The notes below the pieces were generated by a model. It searched no databases and was not told where the DNA came from. It saw nothing but the letters and a program-made list of their open reading frames with translations. The position numbers were made by a program, and so were the translations under genes. Shown one piece after another: positions 44,174 through 52,150 of a stretch of 64,000 bases of DNA. Positions within the stretch are counted from its first letter, which is position 1. Every line of letters starts with the position of its first letter. The DNA comes from Pseudomonas orientalis (lineage in GTDB: Bacteria > Pseudomonadota > Gammaproteobacteria > Pseudomonadales > Pseudomonadaceae), in assembly GCF_002934065.1 (NCBI RefSeq), contig NZ_CP018049.1:3036501-3100500 (forward strand), read 5' to 3'.

Positions 44174-45511
44174 TTACAGTTGGTCGCCCTTACGCTCACG
44201 GCGGGAAAAACTGCTGTCTTCCAATGCCGAGAAAGGCACGGCCTGGCGGCGCGTCAGCACCAGGTGGCGGATCAGCGCGATCATCAGGCCCAGCAACATG
44301 CCGCCCACCAGGCTCAACGCAATCACCAGGGCCTTTTTGGGCTTGATCGGTGACAGCGGCTCCTGGGCGCGGCGGTCGACCGTCACCAGCTTGAGGTTGC
44401 TCATGTCGATGTTCAAACCACGCAACCGGGCGACTTCGGCGCGCAGTGGCTCTACGTCCTGCAGGAAGATGTCTTCATTGGCACGCTTGCGCAACACCTC
44501 AACCTCCCGGTTGGCGTCCAGCAACTGGAGCTCCTTGCCAATTTCGGCAATACGCGGGTTGGTGAAGTCATCGCTGGTGCGCTTTTGCAGCGCAGCGCGC
44601 TCAGCCTCCAGCGCCTCAGTACCCATGAAGTACAGCGGAATCTTCTGATTGTTGACCTCGGTGCGCATCACCTGGCTTGAACCGTTTCGCGTGGAGTCCG
44701 CCATGGAGGACGGCGTTGTCGGTGTCTTGATCCCCATGGACTGGGCGATACCAATGGCCTCAGACAATTCCGCCAGGCGATTGGTACGCTCCATTTTCAT
44801 CTGCAACCGCAGGGCGCTGAGCTCATCCTGCAACTGAGCACGCTTGAGCCGGTCCGCCTCGAGCAACTTGGCGATCTTCGACTCCTTGTCGGTGTCGTAG
44901 TTGGCACGGGCCGCGTCGATCTTGCCCTTGAGTTCATTCAGGCGGTTATTGACGATCACCTTGAGGTCGGCTCCTACCTGCTGACGCTCTGCGGCAATGG
45001 CGTAGTCAACAAACCCGTTGAGAATTTTCACCCCATCGACATCGGTCGGGTACTGCAATTCCAGACGGATGTAGCTGCTCAGCGAGTCGGACTTCTTGGG
45101 GTCCGGCAGGATCAGATTGACCGAGTTGCGATTGAAGTCTTCAAAACTCTGCTCCAGCGTTCGCCCTGGCTTCTGAAACGCCTTGAACAATTCCTCATGG
45201 TCCTTGAAAAAGCCCAGGCGCGCCTCGTAGGAGTCCAATTGCGCGCCCACTTTGAGCAACGCATCAGCGGGCGGCAATTTATACACTTCGGAGCGGTTCA
45301 ACGCGTCGAGTTCGTTGATCGCCGCTGGCCGTAGCACGCTACTGACTTCGTAGGTCTTGGGTGCCAGAAAGGCATATCCCGCGCCCAGGGCACCCGCCAG
45401 AACCGTACACCCCACGATCAGCTTCTTCTGCCGCCATATGGCATTAAACAATTCGAACAGATCAATCTCATCAGACGCTACAGCAGGCGCAAGCGGGGAG
45501 CTTCGATTCAA
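44174..45511 (-). CDS. Wzz/FepE/Etk-type polysaccharide chain-length protein
   Basis: A 445-residue inner-membrane protein. The N-terminal Wzz domain begins DEIDLFELFNAIWRQKKLI, with TM1 near IVGCTVLAGALGAGYAFL. A long periplasmic coiled-coil-rich part with many Leu/Glu/Arg heptads follows, and TM2 lies near KKALVIALSLVGGMLLGLMIALIRH. The PxxPxxPxxxL-like entry before TM2 reads EPLSPIKPKKAL, as expected for chain-length regulators. It should set the chain length of O-antigen or another polysaccharide. No O-antigen genes lie beside it, so the partner locus is elsewhere. Confidence 0.85.
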   Translation of the reverse strand: MNRSSPLAPAVASDEIDLFELFNAIWRQKKLIVGCTVLAGALGAGYAFLAPKTYEVSSVLRPAAINELDALNRSEVYKLPPADALLKVGAQLDSYEARLGFFKDHEELFKAFQKPGRTLEQSFEDFNRNSVNLILPDPKKSDSLSSYIRLELQYPTDVDGVKILNGFVDYAIAAERQQVGADLKVIVNNRLNELKGKIDAARANYDTDKESKIAKLLEADRLKRAQLQDELSALRLQMKMERTNRLAELSEAIGIAQSMGIKTPTTPSSMADSTRNGSSQVMRTEVNNQKIPLYFMGTEALEAERAALQKRTSDDFTNPRIAEIGKELQLLDANREVEVLRKRANEDIFLQDVEPLRAEVARLRGLNIDMSNLKLVTVDRRAQEPLSPIKPKKALVIALSLVGGMLLGLMIALIRHLVLTRRQAVPFSALEDSSFSRRERKGDQL

Positions 45512-45846
45512 AATAAGAACACCTTAAATTAATACTAAAAGGCCATCACTTAGCGGAAGCCCAAGCGGCTTCACGTCAGGGACAACGCCCTGAGCACAGC
45601 CGACAATGGCAGTCTGACCACTCAGTCTGACGAAAAATCCCACTGACTTGAGGATTATTTCTGCTTTATGCAGACATGTAGTCACAAAGATATTTTGATG
45701 TGGGACTAATCACGCTACAAGCGTAGTCAAAACAACATGAAAAAGCTGTCAAATAGCTGTCCCCAAAGAAAAAAATCCCTTTATCTGCAAGGCTGTTACA
45801 TTGCCGATACAATCGCCCGCCTCGCTCCCCAGCAAAAGGAAGTTGC
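45512..45846. other. Divergent intergenic region between the Wzz-like and TIGR03067-like genes
   Basis: About 335 bp, AT-richer than its surroundings. It probably holds promoters for both flanking genes. A GATACAAT box at 45806-45813 could be the -10 for the rightward gene, but no good -35 was found. No gene seen. Confidence 0.45.
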
Positions 45847-46233
45847 ATGTCACCCTCTTCAGTCACGGATTACCACGCTCTGCAAGGTGCCTGGGAGCAA
45901 ATCGCCCTGGAAGACAATGGCGTACTCAACCCTGCCGATGCACATAGCGCGCCAGGAGCCATTACCACTATCAGCGCGGATAAATTTGAAGTCGTCACCG
46001 TCGAGGGTGACCTCTTGCTGGCAGGCCGTTTTGTGCTGAACGCCGACACCACGCCCAAAAGCATTACCTGGGTGGACGCCATCGGTGCGGACGCCGGCAA
46101 GCCTTTACCGGCCAGCTACTGCCTCGACGGCGATCATTTTGTGTTTATCGCCGCCGATGAAGGCATGCCCCGGCCCACCGTATTCAGCACCGGCCCGGGG
46201 CAGACCATGCGCACCTTCGTGCGTCGGGCATGA
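45847..46233 (+). CDS. Small TIGR03067-like (lipocalin-like) protein
   Basis: A 128-residue protein beginning LQGAWEQIALEDNGVLNP, in the style of TIGR03067/lipocalin-like domains whose core is a GxWxxxxxExxG start and a beta-rich body. Other parts include EVVTVEGDLLLAGRFVLN, PKSITWVDAIGADAG and a conserved PASYCLDGDHFVF strand. No signal peptide is evident. It has an AAGGAAGT site and a good terminator after it. Function unknown; I infer a small beta-barrel ligand-binding fold. Confidence 0.65.
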   Translation: MSPSSVTDYHALQGAWEQIALEDNGVLNPADAHSAPGAITTISADKFEVVTVEGDLLLAGRFVLNADTTPKSITWVDAIGADAGKPLPASYCLDGDHFVFIAADEGMPRPTVFSTGPGQTMRTFVRRA

Positions 46234-46327
46234 GCGGGTCTGATTAGCGGTTTGATCACGGCATTTTCACAAGGCCTTCACTTTGCGACCTATAGGGTGA
46301 AGCCTACCTACTCCAGTGAATCCCTTG

Positions 46328-46354
46328 GCCCGCCTCTGCTTGCGGGCTTTTTTT
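46328..46354 (+). terminator. Intrinsic terminator of the TIGR03067-like gene
   Basis: GCCCGC (46328-46333), loop, GCGGGC (46342-46347) and TTTTTTT (46348-46354) form a clear rho-independent terminator about 95 nt after the stop. Confidence 0.85.
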
Positions 46355-46453
46355 GCGCCTGGAAATTCCAGGCAGCCGCGAACTAATCACTCCCCGTGCA
46401 GGTCACTACCCCAACGCGTGTCCAGCCCCTGGACTGCTCTGGAAGATAGCATC

Positions 46454-47692
46454 GTGGCCCATCACTCAGACCTGCGCATTGCCTTGTCCCTGGACAGCCT
46501 GAATTTCTTCCTCGCGGATGTGCGCGACGGTCTGGGGCCGTACCTGGCCATTTACCTGCTGGCGGTACACCAGTGGGAGCCGGCCAGTATTGGCGTGGTC
46601 ATGACGCTGGCCGGCATCGCCGGGCTGATCACCCAGGGCCCGGCGGGCGCGCTGATCGACCGAACCCGCAGCAAGCGCGCAGTGATTGCGCTTGCCGCGC
46701 TGCTGGTCACGCTCAGTTGCCTGATGCTGCCCTTCGTCAGCTCGTTTGGCTGGGTGGCGCTGACCCAAGCCGCCAGCGCCGTTGCCGCGTCGGTGTTTGC
46801 CCCGGCGATTTCCGCGATTTCCCTGGGCATCACCGGCCCGCGCGCGTTTACCCGGCGTACCGGGCGCAACGAAACCTTCAATCATGCCGGCAACGCCGTC
46901 GCGGCATTGCTGGCCGGCGGCCTGGCGTATCTGTTCGGGCCGGTGGTGGTGTTCTACCTGATGGCGTTTATGGCCGTCGCCAGTGTCGTCGCCGTCAGTT
47001 GCGTCCCGGCCAAGGCGATCGATCACGAGGTGGCCCGTGGCTTCGACCCGGCTCACCACACCGACCATGAGCAGCCCTCGGGCCTGCGCGTGCTGCTCGC
47101 CAACCGTCCGTTGCTGCTGTTCGCCATTTGCTGCGCGCTGTTTCACCTGGCCAATGCCGCGATGCTGCCGCTGGTCAGCCAGAAGCTGTCGCAGATCAAC
47201 CTGCAGATGGCCACGCCGTTGACCTCGGCCTGCATCGTCGCCGCGCAGTTGGTGATGGTGCCGACCGCAATGCTGGTGGGAATCAAGGCCGACCTCTGGG
47301 GCCGCAAGCCCCTGCTCCTGGCCGGCTTCATGATCCTGCCGCTGCGCGGCGTGCTCTACACCTTGTCCAGCGACCCTTATTGGCTGGTTGCCGTGCAGAT
47401 GCTCGATGGCATCGGCGCGGGCATTTTCGGCGCGTTGTTCCCGGTGATCGTCAAGGACCTGACCCAAGGCACCGGCCGCTTCAACGTCAGCCTCGGCGCG
47501 CTGTCGACCGTGTTTGGCCTGGGCGCGGCACTGAGCAGCAGCCTGGCCGGCTTCGTGGTGCAAATGGCCGGCTACAACGCCGCCTTCCTGACCCTGGCCG
47601 GGGTGGCCGCCGTCGCCTTGCTGCTGCTGTGGCTGGCCATGCCGGAGACATTGGCTAAACCAACCTTCGCTGGCCATACAACTGTCGCCTGA
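46454..47692 (+). CDS. MFS transporter
   Basis: A 412-residue 12-helix major facilitator, beginning at a GTG (46454) in front of AHHSDLRIALSLDSLNFF with GGAAG upstream. Motif A is split as GPAGALIDRTRSKRA. The region around DLWGRKPLLLAGFMILPLRG matches motif A of the second half, and DGIGAGIFGALFPVIVKDL is the usual C-half segment. The longer frame upstream overlaps the terminator at 46328-46354 and is not coding. It resembles general Pseudomonas MFS exporters without a clear substrate. The last host gene before the prophage. Confidence 0.85.
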   Translation: MAHHSDLRIALSLDSLNFFLADVRDGLGPYLAIYLLAVHQWEPASIGVVMTLAGIAGLITQGPAGALIDRTRSKRAVIALAALLVTLSCLMLPFVSSFGWVALTQAASAVAASVFAPAISAISLGITGPRAFTRRTGRNETFNHAGNAVAALLAGGLAYLFGPVVVFYLMAFMAVASVVAVSCVPAKAIDHEVARGFDPAHHTDHEQPSGLRVLLANRPLLLFAICCALFHLANAAMLPLVSQKLSQINLQMATPLTSACIVAAQLVMVPTAMLVGIKADLWGRKPLLLAGFMILPLRGVLYTLSSDPYWLVAVQMLDGIGAGIFGALFPVIVKDLTQGTGRFNVSLGALSTVFGLGAALSSSLAGFVVQMAGYNAAFLTLAGVAAVALLLLWLAMPETLAKPTFAGHTTVA

Positions 47693-47901
47693 CATATGCG
47701 ACAATGCGCGCCAAATTCCAACACACATCCCAAATTTTCCGTTCAGCGACCGGGTTTCGCGCCTTGATGTCGCTGTTGACGCATGCCTGAAGGCACCTGC
47801 CGCCACGCTCGCAACCCATTGATAGGTAAAGTAATTGATCTCCACAGCTAACATCACCATGCGGTATGAAACGCATAATGGTGATTACTGGTGATCAGTG
47901 T

Positions 47902-48009
47902 TTACTGGGCCAAGTCGTCATCAGTAAGCAACAATAACGCACCGAAATGCACCCGTTGGTTCCAAGACTGGTCCCAACGGGTAAATTTAAGCTCATGCCG
48001 AAACTGCAT
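47902..48009 (-). CDS. Candidate 35-aa small protein at the prophage left edge
   Basis: A 35-codon frame reading MQFRHELKFTRWDQSW and ending in an acidic DDDLAQ tail, with TAA. It has a very strong ribosome site (GGAGGAGGGGG) ending just before the start. Too short to recognise. It is divergent from the 69-aa gene at 48094, with 84 bp between them, so they may share a control region. The internal palindrome at 47951-47982 lies within the frame. Function unknown; the strong site is the only argument for translation. Confidence 0.45.
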   Translation of the reverse strand: MQFRHELKFTRWDQSWNQRVHFGALLLLTDDDLAQ

Positions 48010-48093
48010 AACCCCCTCCTCCGGCGTCCTGCCGATCGATCTCCCAACTCCATAATTTGCCTGCTACGCTGTTCACTCCACGGAGGAACAACG

Positions 48094-48303
48094 ATGTTGA
48101 ATTCTGACCTGATCCCTTCCCTACTATCCAAACTCTACGAGAACCAACTCGCCCTCGAGGCCTCAATCATGGAACTGTCGAACTGGGTGGAGCAGCGAGG
48201 CTCCGCTGAAGTGGCAGACAACGTGCGCGGCGCACTTTTCACGATCGGCGACAATGAAGAGTTCATCAAAATGTCTCTGGCTGTCCTTATGACGCAGGAC
48301 TGA
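48094..48303 (+). CDS. Small prophage-edge hypothetical protein (69 aa)
   Basis: A 69-residue protein beginning MLNSDLIPSLLSKLYENQLA, helix-rich and acidic, with an excellent GGAGG ribosome site. It converges on the umuC-like gene with a 3-nt gap. Nothing recognisable in sequence; a possible DNA-damage-related or regulatory role is suggested only by its neighbours. Codon use matches the prophage rather than the host flank. Confidence 0.65.
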   Translation: MLNSDLIPSLLSKLYENQLALEASIMELSNWVEQRGSAEVADNVRGALFTIGDNEEFIKMSLAVLMTQD

Positions 48304-48306
48304 GCT

Positions 48307-49581
48307 CTACTTGCATGCCACCGTCCAGAGCTGGTCCAGTTTGGTGGTATAGCTCTGGCTCATCATCTCCCGACGCATCCCCCAGTCTGGATTGGTCGGC
48401 ACGCTGGCAGACCGAAGCGTACCTCTGCCCCACCGCTCGTTGATCTGATCAAGCACAGTCATTACACGGGTTGCCTCGGCCGCCTGAGATATCGCGAACA
48501 GATCGTCCGTGTATTCTCCTGGCTGGCACAGGTTGAGCAGCATTACCTCGGCCTTGCTGTATTTGAAGCCTGGTCGGAAGATCCTGTCGAGCGCATCGAC
48601 AGCGGCTTTCGTGAGCAGGCGCACGTCATCGGTAGGGTACGGCATATCGACCACCACGCCGTTGGCATACTTCGCCTCCTCGGGATTGAACATCCCGGTG
48701 CGAATGCAGACGCGGACCTTCTTGCAGAGAGAGTTCTGGGCGCGCAGCTTTTCGGATGCCCTCATCATGTAGGTGGCCACCGCTTCCTTGATGGGGGGTA
48801 GCTCGGTCAGGCGTCTTCCGAACATTCGGCTGCAGCATATTTCTTGCTTGGGTGGGTCGGGCTCGTCCAGTTCCAGACACGATGTGCCGGCCAGCTCCCG
48901 CGCCGTCTTTTCGATCACTACGCTGAATTTCTTGCGGAGCGTCCGTGGATCAGCCTTGGCCAAATCCATTGCCGACTTGATACCCATTGCGTCTAGGTGC
49001 AGTTTCATTTTCCGCCCGACGCCCCAAACTTCCGCGACGTCGGTATTGCGCAGCACCCAATCGCGCTTGACCGGGTCGGTGATATTCACGACCCCGCCGG
49101 TCTGCGCCTGTAAGCGCTTTGCGGTGTGGTTGGCCAGCTTGGCCAGGGTCTTGGTGTTTGCAATGCCGACACCGACGGGGATACCGGTGCCGCGCAGCAC
49201 CTTTGTTCTGATCTGGCGCCCCAGGGCATCGAGCCCCGATATACCCGTGAGGTCGGCAAACGCTTCATCAATGCTGTAAATCTCAACCGCGGGCACCAAG
49301 GTCTCGATCAGCGTCATCACGCGCTCGCTCATATCGCCGTAAAGCGCGTAGTTCGAGGAGAAAGGCACGATGCCGTGCTGCTTGAGCTTGTGCTTGATTT
49401 GGAAGTACGGCTCGCCCATTTTGATAAATGGCTTGGCGTCATAACTCCTGGCGATCACGCAGCCATCGTTGTTGCTCAGCACGACGATTGGGGTTTTGGC
49501 TAGGTCGGGCCGGAATACCCGCTCGCAACTCGCATAGAAGCTGTTGCAGTCGATCAGCGCAAAGACAGGCGTATTAGACAT
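48307..49581 (-). CDS. umuC: Y-family DNA polymerase, UmuC-like
   Basis: A 424-residue translesion polymerase. Seen motifs are FALIDCNSFYASCERVF (metal Asp at the N terminus), NNDGCVIARS, EIYSIDEAFADL with the catalytic Asp-Glu pair, and GVGIANTKTLAKLAN. The little-finger domain includes RMFGRRLTELP. The protein inserts bases opposite DNA lesions as Pol V. It overlaps the umuD-like gene by eight bases and belongs to the same operon, leftward from the LexA box at 50020-50035. It ends at the 3' gene 48094. Phage-borne umuDC homologues are known in Pseudomonas. Confidence 0.92.
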   Translation of the reverse strand: MSNTPVFALIDCNSFYASCERVFRPDLAKTPIVVLSNNDGCVIARSYDAKPFIKMGEPYFQIKHKLKQHGIVPFSSNYALYGDMSERVMTLIETLVPAVEIYSIDEAFADLTGISGLDALGRQIRTKVLRGTGIPVGVGIANTKTLAKLANHTAKRLQAQTGGVVNITDPVKRDWVLRNTDVAEVWGVGRKMKLHLDAMGIKSAMDLAKADPRTLRKKFSVVIEKTARELAGTSCLELDEPDPPKQEICCSRMFGRRLTELPPIKEAVATYMMRASEKLRAQNSLCKKVRVCIRTGMFNPEEAKYANGVVVDMPYPTDDVRLLTKAAVDALDRIFRPGFKYSKAEVMLLNLCQPGEYTDDLFAISQAAEATRVMTVLDQINERWGRGTLRSASVPTNPDWGMRREMMSQSYTTKLDQLWTVACK

Positions 49582-49999
49582 GACTCCGCACCGTGCTGGT
49601 GATCACGCCCCAGATCGATAGCTCGTCACCTTCGAGGATGTAGCGCGCTGGGTACTTGGGGTTTTCTGACAGCAGGATAACCTCGGCCCCACGCTTGCAC
49701 AGGCGCTTGCACATCGGGTCGTTATTGAGCAGGGCCACGACTATATGCCCGTGAGCTGGCTCAATAGAACGATCCACAACAGCCAGGTCGCCCTCGAAAA
49801 TGCCAGCGCCTTGCATGCTTTCGCCGGTAATGGCGATCAAGTAAACGTGCGGCGCGCGGATATTTAGGACCTCATCCAATGAGATGTGCTGCTCGATATG
49901 GTCGGCCGCTGGTGATGGAAACCCAGCTGGCACCCGAAACGAGCAGAAAGGCAGCTTCGTGCCGCCTTCGGATATAGGGCCTAAAATGGTGAAGCTCAT
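49574..49999 (-). CDS. umuD: LexA-like autoproteolytic UmuD protein
   Basis: A 141-residue S24 peptidase. Cleavage site A25-G26 in VPAGFPSPAADH and catalytic Ser61 in TGESMQG with Lys98 in MCKRL match E. coli UmuD, where the pair is S60-K97, with the same spacing. RecA-stimulated cleavage would produce the active form for Pol V. It lies directly upstream of the umuC-like gene (8-bp overlap) and behind the LexA box at 50020-50035. First gene of the SOS operon. Confidence 0.92.
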   Translation of the reverse strand: MSFTILGPISEGGTKLPFCSFRVPAGFPSPAADHIEQHISLDEVLNIRAPHVYLIAITGESMQGAGIFEGDLAVVDRSIEPAHGHIVVALLNNDPMCKRLCKRGAEVILLSENPKYPARYILEGDELSIWGVITSTVRSHV

Positions 50000-50019
50000 G
50001 ATGCAGTCTTCTACACGAA

Positions 50020-50035
50020 CTGTATGAATGTACAG
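50020..50035. promoter_or_regulatory. LexA box (SOS operator)
   Basis: The 16-bp site CTGTATGAATGTACAG matches CTG-N10-CAG perfectly, with a T/A-rich centre. It lies between the leftward umuDC genes (start at 49999) and the rightward SRAP gene (start at 50101). It probably controls both during DNA damage. Confidence 0.9.
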
Positions 50036-50100
50036 TTAACTTTGCAGAAGGCTTGTGGTCAATTTTTCTGTAGGGGATTTCGACAGACGGAGCGGCGCCT

Positions 50101-50784
50101 ATGTGCGGAAGGCTTTCACAATACACCGGGATTCATGACTTCGTTGCGGCGCTGAGCATGCCCAATGCGCTGGAGAACTCCGTGGGCGACGAGCCGATAG
50201 AGCGTTACAACGTGGCGCCGACGACCGCCGTGGCGCTGCTACACCTGCAAGGCGAGTTGCTGCACGCCGACCCGGTTCGTTGGGGATGGCGACCGCATTG
50301 GGCCAAGGACCGCGCCGCGCCGATCAACGCGCGTGTGGAAAAGGTCGCCCACGGCCCCTTCTTTCGGGCGATCTGGCCGCACCGAGCAATCACGCCTATC
50401 GACAACTGGTTTGAGTGGGTGGATGAAGGCGGCCCCAAGAAGCAGCCCTACCTGATCCGCCGGCGGGATGGTGCGCCGATCTTCTGTGCTGCCATCGGCC
50501 AGCTGCCGGATGCCGATGAAGGCCCAGGCGAGCATGACGGTTTTGTGATCATCACCGCCGACAGTGCCGGGGGCATGGTGGACATTCATGACCGGCGACC
50601 GGTGGTGCTGACACCTCATCTGGCGCGGGAGTGGCTGGACCCCGCCACGCCCAAGGAGCGCGCCGAACAAATGTTGTTGCACCAGGGCGAACCGTCCGAT
50701 GTATTCGAGTGGTTCAAGGTCGACACGGCCGTGGGAAACGTGCGGAACAAGGGCCCTGAACTGATCAGCCCCATCAGCGTGTAA
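50101..50784 (+). CDS. SOS response-associated peptidase (SRAP/YedK family)
   Basis: A 227-residue SRAP-domain protein. The Cys2 nucleophile is exposed in MCGRLSQYTG. The asparagine of the active site lies in RYNVAPTT, the catalytic Glu in DNWFEWVDEG, and the His in VDIHDRRPVVL. These proteins form a crosslink with abasic sites in single-stranded DNA and shield them. It is divergent from umuDC and shares the LexA box, so it belongs to the SOS response. Its 3' end overlaps the spanin gene by 11 bp on the opposite strand. Confidence 0.9.
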   Translation: MCGRLSQYTGIHDFVAALSMPNALENSVGDEPIERYNVAPTTAVALLHLQGELLHADPVRWGWRPHWAKDRAAPINARVEKVAHGPFFRAIWPHRAITPIDNWFEWVDEGGPKKQPYLIRRRDGAPIFCAAIGQLPDADEGPGEHDGFVIITADSAGGMVDIHDRRPVVLTPHLAREWLDPATPKERAEQMLLHQGEPSDVFEWFKVDTAVGNVRNKGPELISPISV

Positions 50785-51289
50785 TAGCCCGCACGTACGC
50801 CTGGCACGCGCGCAATGCGATTATGGCGTTGTCTCCGTCATCGGTGATGGCGACAATTCGTTGAGCATGCGCTGGGTCAAGTTGGGCTCGACGGGCTGCA
50901 TGAACCACGCTGACGGCGCCGGAGGCGGTAGGCACGTTGCAGCCACTGGCTGAATCCTCGGCAAGGAGGACTGACAGCCGCACATCAGCAGTAGCAAGGC
51001 GGTCACGCAGCAGAACCTGGTTGCGCTGGGCATCGGATAATTCCTTGGTGTGTTTTTGGTCGGCGGTGGCCAGGGCCTGCTCGGTGGCAACTCGCTTATC
51101 CTGCTCGGCGCGGGCCTGATCTGCGGCGGCATTGGTTATCGCCGCCAAATCATCCTTGTGCAGACCGGCCTGCTCGGCGAGCTTCTTGCCCATGCGCCAG
51201 TCCTGTACCTGCCAGGTCACGCCGGCGGCACTGGCCATCAGCAGCAGGATCAGCGCTGCGAGGCCGGCCAGCTTCTGCACCGAGGTCAT
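50774..51289 (-). CDS. rz: Rz-like inner-membrane spanin (i-spanin)
   Basis: A 171-residue protein. An N-terminal membrane anchor (LAGLAALILLLMASAAGV) is followed by a periplasmic helix with many Lys/Gln/Ala and RNQVLLRDRL, which should form the coiled coil that links to Rz1. In lysis it fuses inner and outer membranes after wall degradation. The stop overlaps the SRAP gene end on the other strand. Its start overlaps the endolysin stop by four bases, and an Rz1 frame is embedded inside it. Confidence 0.85.
   Translation of the reverse strand: MTSVQKLAGLAALILLLMASAAGVTWQVQDWRMGKKLAEQAGLHKDDLAAITNAAADQARAEQDKRVATEQALATADQKHTKELSDAQRNQVLLRDRLATADVRLSVLLAEDSASGCNVPTASGAVSVVHAARRAQLDPAHAQRIVAITDDGDNAIIALRACQAYVRAITR
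50821..51033 (-). CDS. rz1: Rz1-like outer-membrane lipoprotein spanin, embedded in rz
   Basis: A 70-residue protein in another frame within rz. It starts MPSATRFCCVTALLLLMCGC, so the lipobox LLMC-GC gives a lipidated Cys after about 19 residues. The mature part is Pro-rich (LPPPAPSAW, VEPNLTQRML). An AAGGAA site is well placed before the ATG at 51031-51033. Nested rz/rz1 gene pairs are typical of lambda-like phages. The exact start could be another upstream codon, but the signal-lipobox layout fixes this one. Confidence 0.8.
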   Translation of the reverse strand: MPSATRFCCVTALLLLMCGCQSSLPRIQPVAATCLPPPAPSAWFMQPVEPNLTQRMLNELSPSPMTETTP

Positions 51290-51819
51290 GCCAGCACCTT
51301 CAGCGCTTTGTCGTACAGCGCCTGGCGGTCGGCCTGTCCGGTGAGCCCACCATTGATGCGCCTGGTGATCTTCTCGAATTGCCCCTGATCCGCCAGCATG
51401 TTCAGGCCATTCGTCGACCAGAACCAGGCAGCTGACATAGCGGCGTGCTGGGGCAGCTCGAGCAATTCAGGCTTGTTGATCAGGTCCAGGCCCAGGGCCT
51501 CGCCGCACGCAGCATAGTTGGCTCGCCCGGTGACCTGGATCAGGCCACGCCCGCGGTACTTGGAACCGTCTCCCTTCACGGTGTTGCCCAGATCGGCGCG
51601 GCCCTCGTACCCAAGCTGCTGGGCGGTCGGCCCCCAAACTTCCCGCACGTAACGCAACTGGCCCGACTCGTGGCCGATCTGAGCAATGAACGCTGAGGCG
51701 CGCGCTGCGCCCACAATCGCGTACCGGTTCATTGCCGCATTTAGAGCGGATACAAAAACGCCGGCTTGGCGGCCGGCGTTCGGGAGGATCTGCAGCAACT
51801 GCTGCTCGGTGATCGGCAT
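51286..51819 (-). CDS. Phage endolysin, glycoside hydrolase family 19
   Basis: A 177-residue GH19 (chitinase-type) enzyme. The catalytic region has AQIGHESGQLRYVREVWGP, with the first catalytic Glu after the His, and later GDGSKYRGRGLIQVTGRANY. It lacks a signal peptide or signal-arrest segment, so a holin is probably needed, and none is evident close by. It is directly upstream of the spanin genes. The start has GGAGA behind a TGTTTTTGTTGCC spacer. Confidence 0.88.
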   Translation of the reverse strand: MPITEQQLLQILPNAGRQAGVFVSALNAAMNRYAIVGAARASAFIAQIGHESGQLRYVREVWGPTAQQLGYEGRADLGNTVKGDGSKYRGRGLIQVTGRANYAACGEALGLDLINKPELLELPQHAAMSAAWFWSTNGLNMLADQGQFEKITRRINGGLTGQADRQALYDKALKVLA

Positions 51820-51835
51820 ACTTTTCTCCAGGCAA

Positions 51836-51858
51836 CAAAAACACCACCTAAGGGCGGG
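51836..51858 (-). terminator. Hairpin with T-run ahead of the endolysin gene
   Basis: On the minus strand CCGCC, CTTA, GGTGG and TGTTTTTG form a 5-bp stem with one G.T pair, ending about 16 nt before the endolysin start. It looks like a small terminator or attenuator. Confidence 0.45.
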
Positions 51859-51888
51859 CTATACTAAAAATTCAATTAGGGTGAGCTT

Positions 51889-52086
51889 ATGCAGAATATT
51901 TACATTCGAGACGCTGTGATTATTCCCGGTACGAACCTGCTAAAGGTTGCAGGCCTTGAACCTCTGCCCGTTAATCTCGATAAAATTACTCGCGATGACA
52001 TAAAGCGTATTGCTGAGTGGGCAGGCGAACATGCGCAGGAAGCACCGACTTATGGGTTTTCCGGCGCAAGCTTCCATTCCGATTGA
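51889..52086 (+). CDS. Small plus-strand prophage protein (65 aa)
   Basis: A 65-residue protein beginning MQNIYIRDAVIIPGTNLLKV, with a mixed alpha/beta pattern and a KRIAEWAGEHAQ helix. It is on the opposite strand from all flanking late genes. It has a good AGGGTGAG ribosome site, and a TATACT box lies at 51860-51865. A moron-type gene with its own promoter is plausible. No known domain. Confidence 0.6.
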   Translation: MQNIYIRDAVIIPGTNLLKVAGLEPLPVNLDKITRDDIKRIAEWAGEHAQEAPTYGFSGASFHSD

Positions 52087-52110
52087 ATTCGGAAATCTTT
52101 TCTCCATGCG

Positions 52111-52130
52111 AAAAAAACCGCACAAGGCGG
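52111..52130 (-). terminator. Short intrinsic terminator at the end of the tail-fibre genes
   Basis: On the minus strand CCGC, CTTGT, GCGG and TTTTTTT follow the fibre-assembly gene stop by about 20 nt. The stem is only four base pairs plus a long T-run, so it is likely weak. Confidence 0.55.
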
Positions 52131-52150
52131 CTGGTGGTCGGCTTCAGCAA

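Noticed and set aside
47951..47982. Palindrome ACCCGTTGG-N14-CCAACGGGT as an attachment site or terminator
   Set aside because: No second copy is visible because the right prophage border is out of view, and there is no T-run. It lies within the 35-aa frame. Not called.
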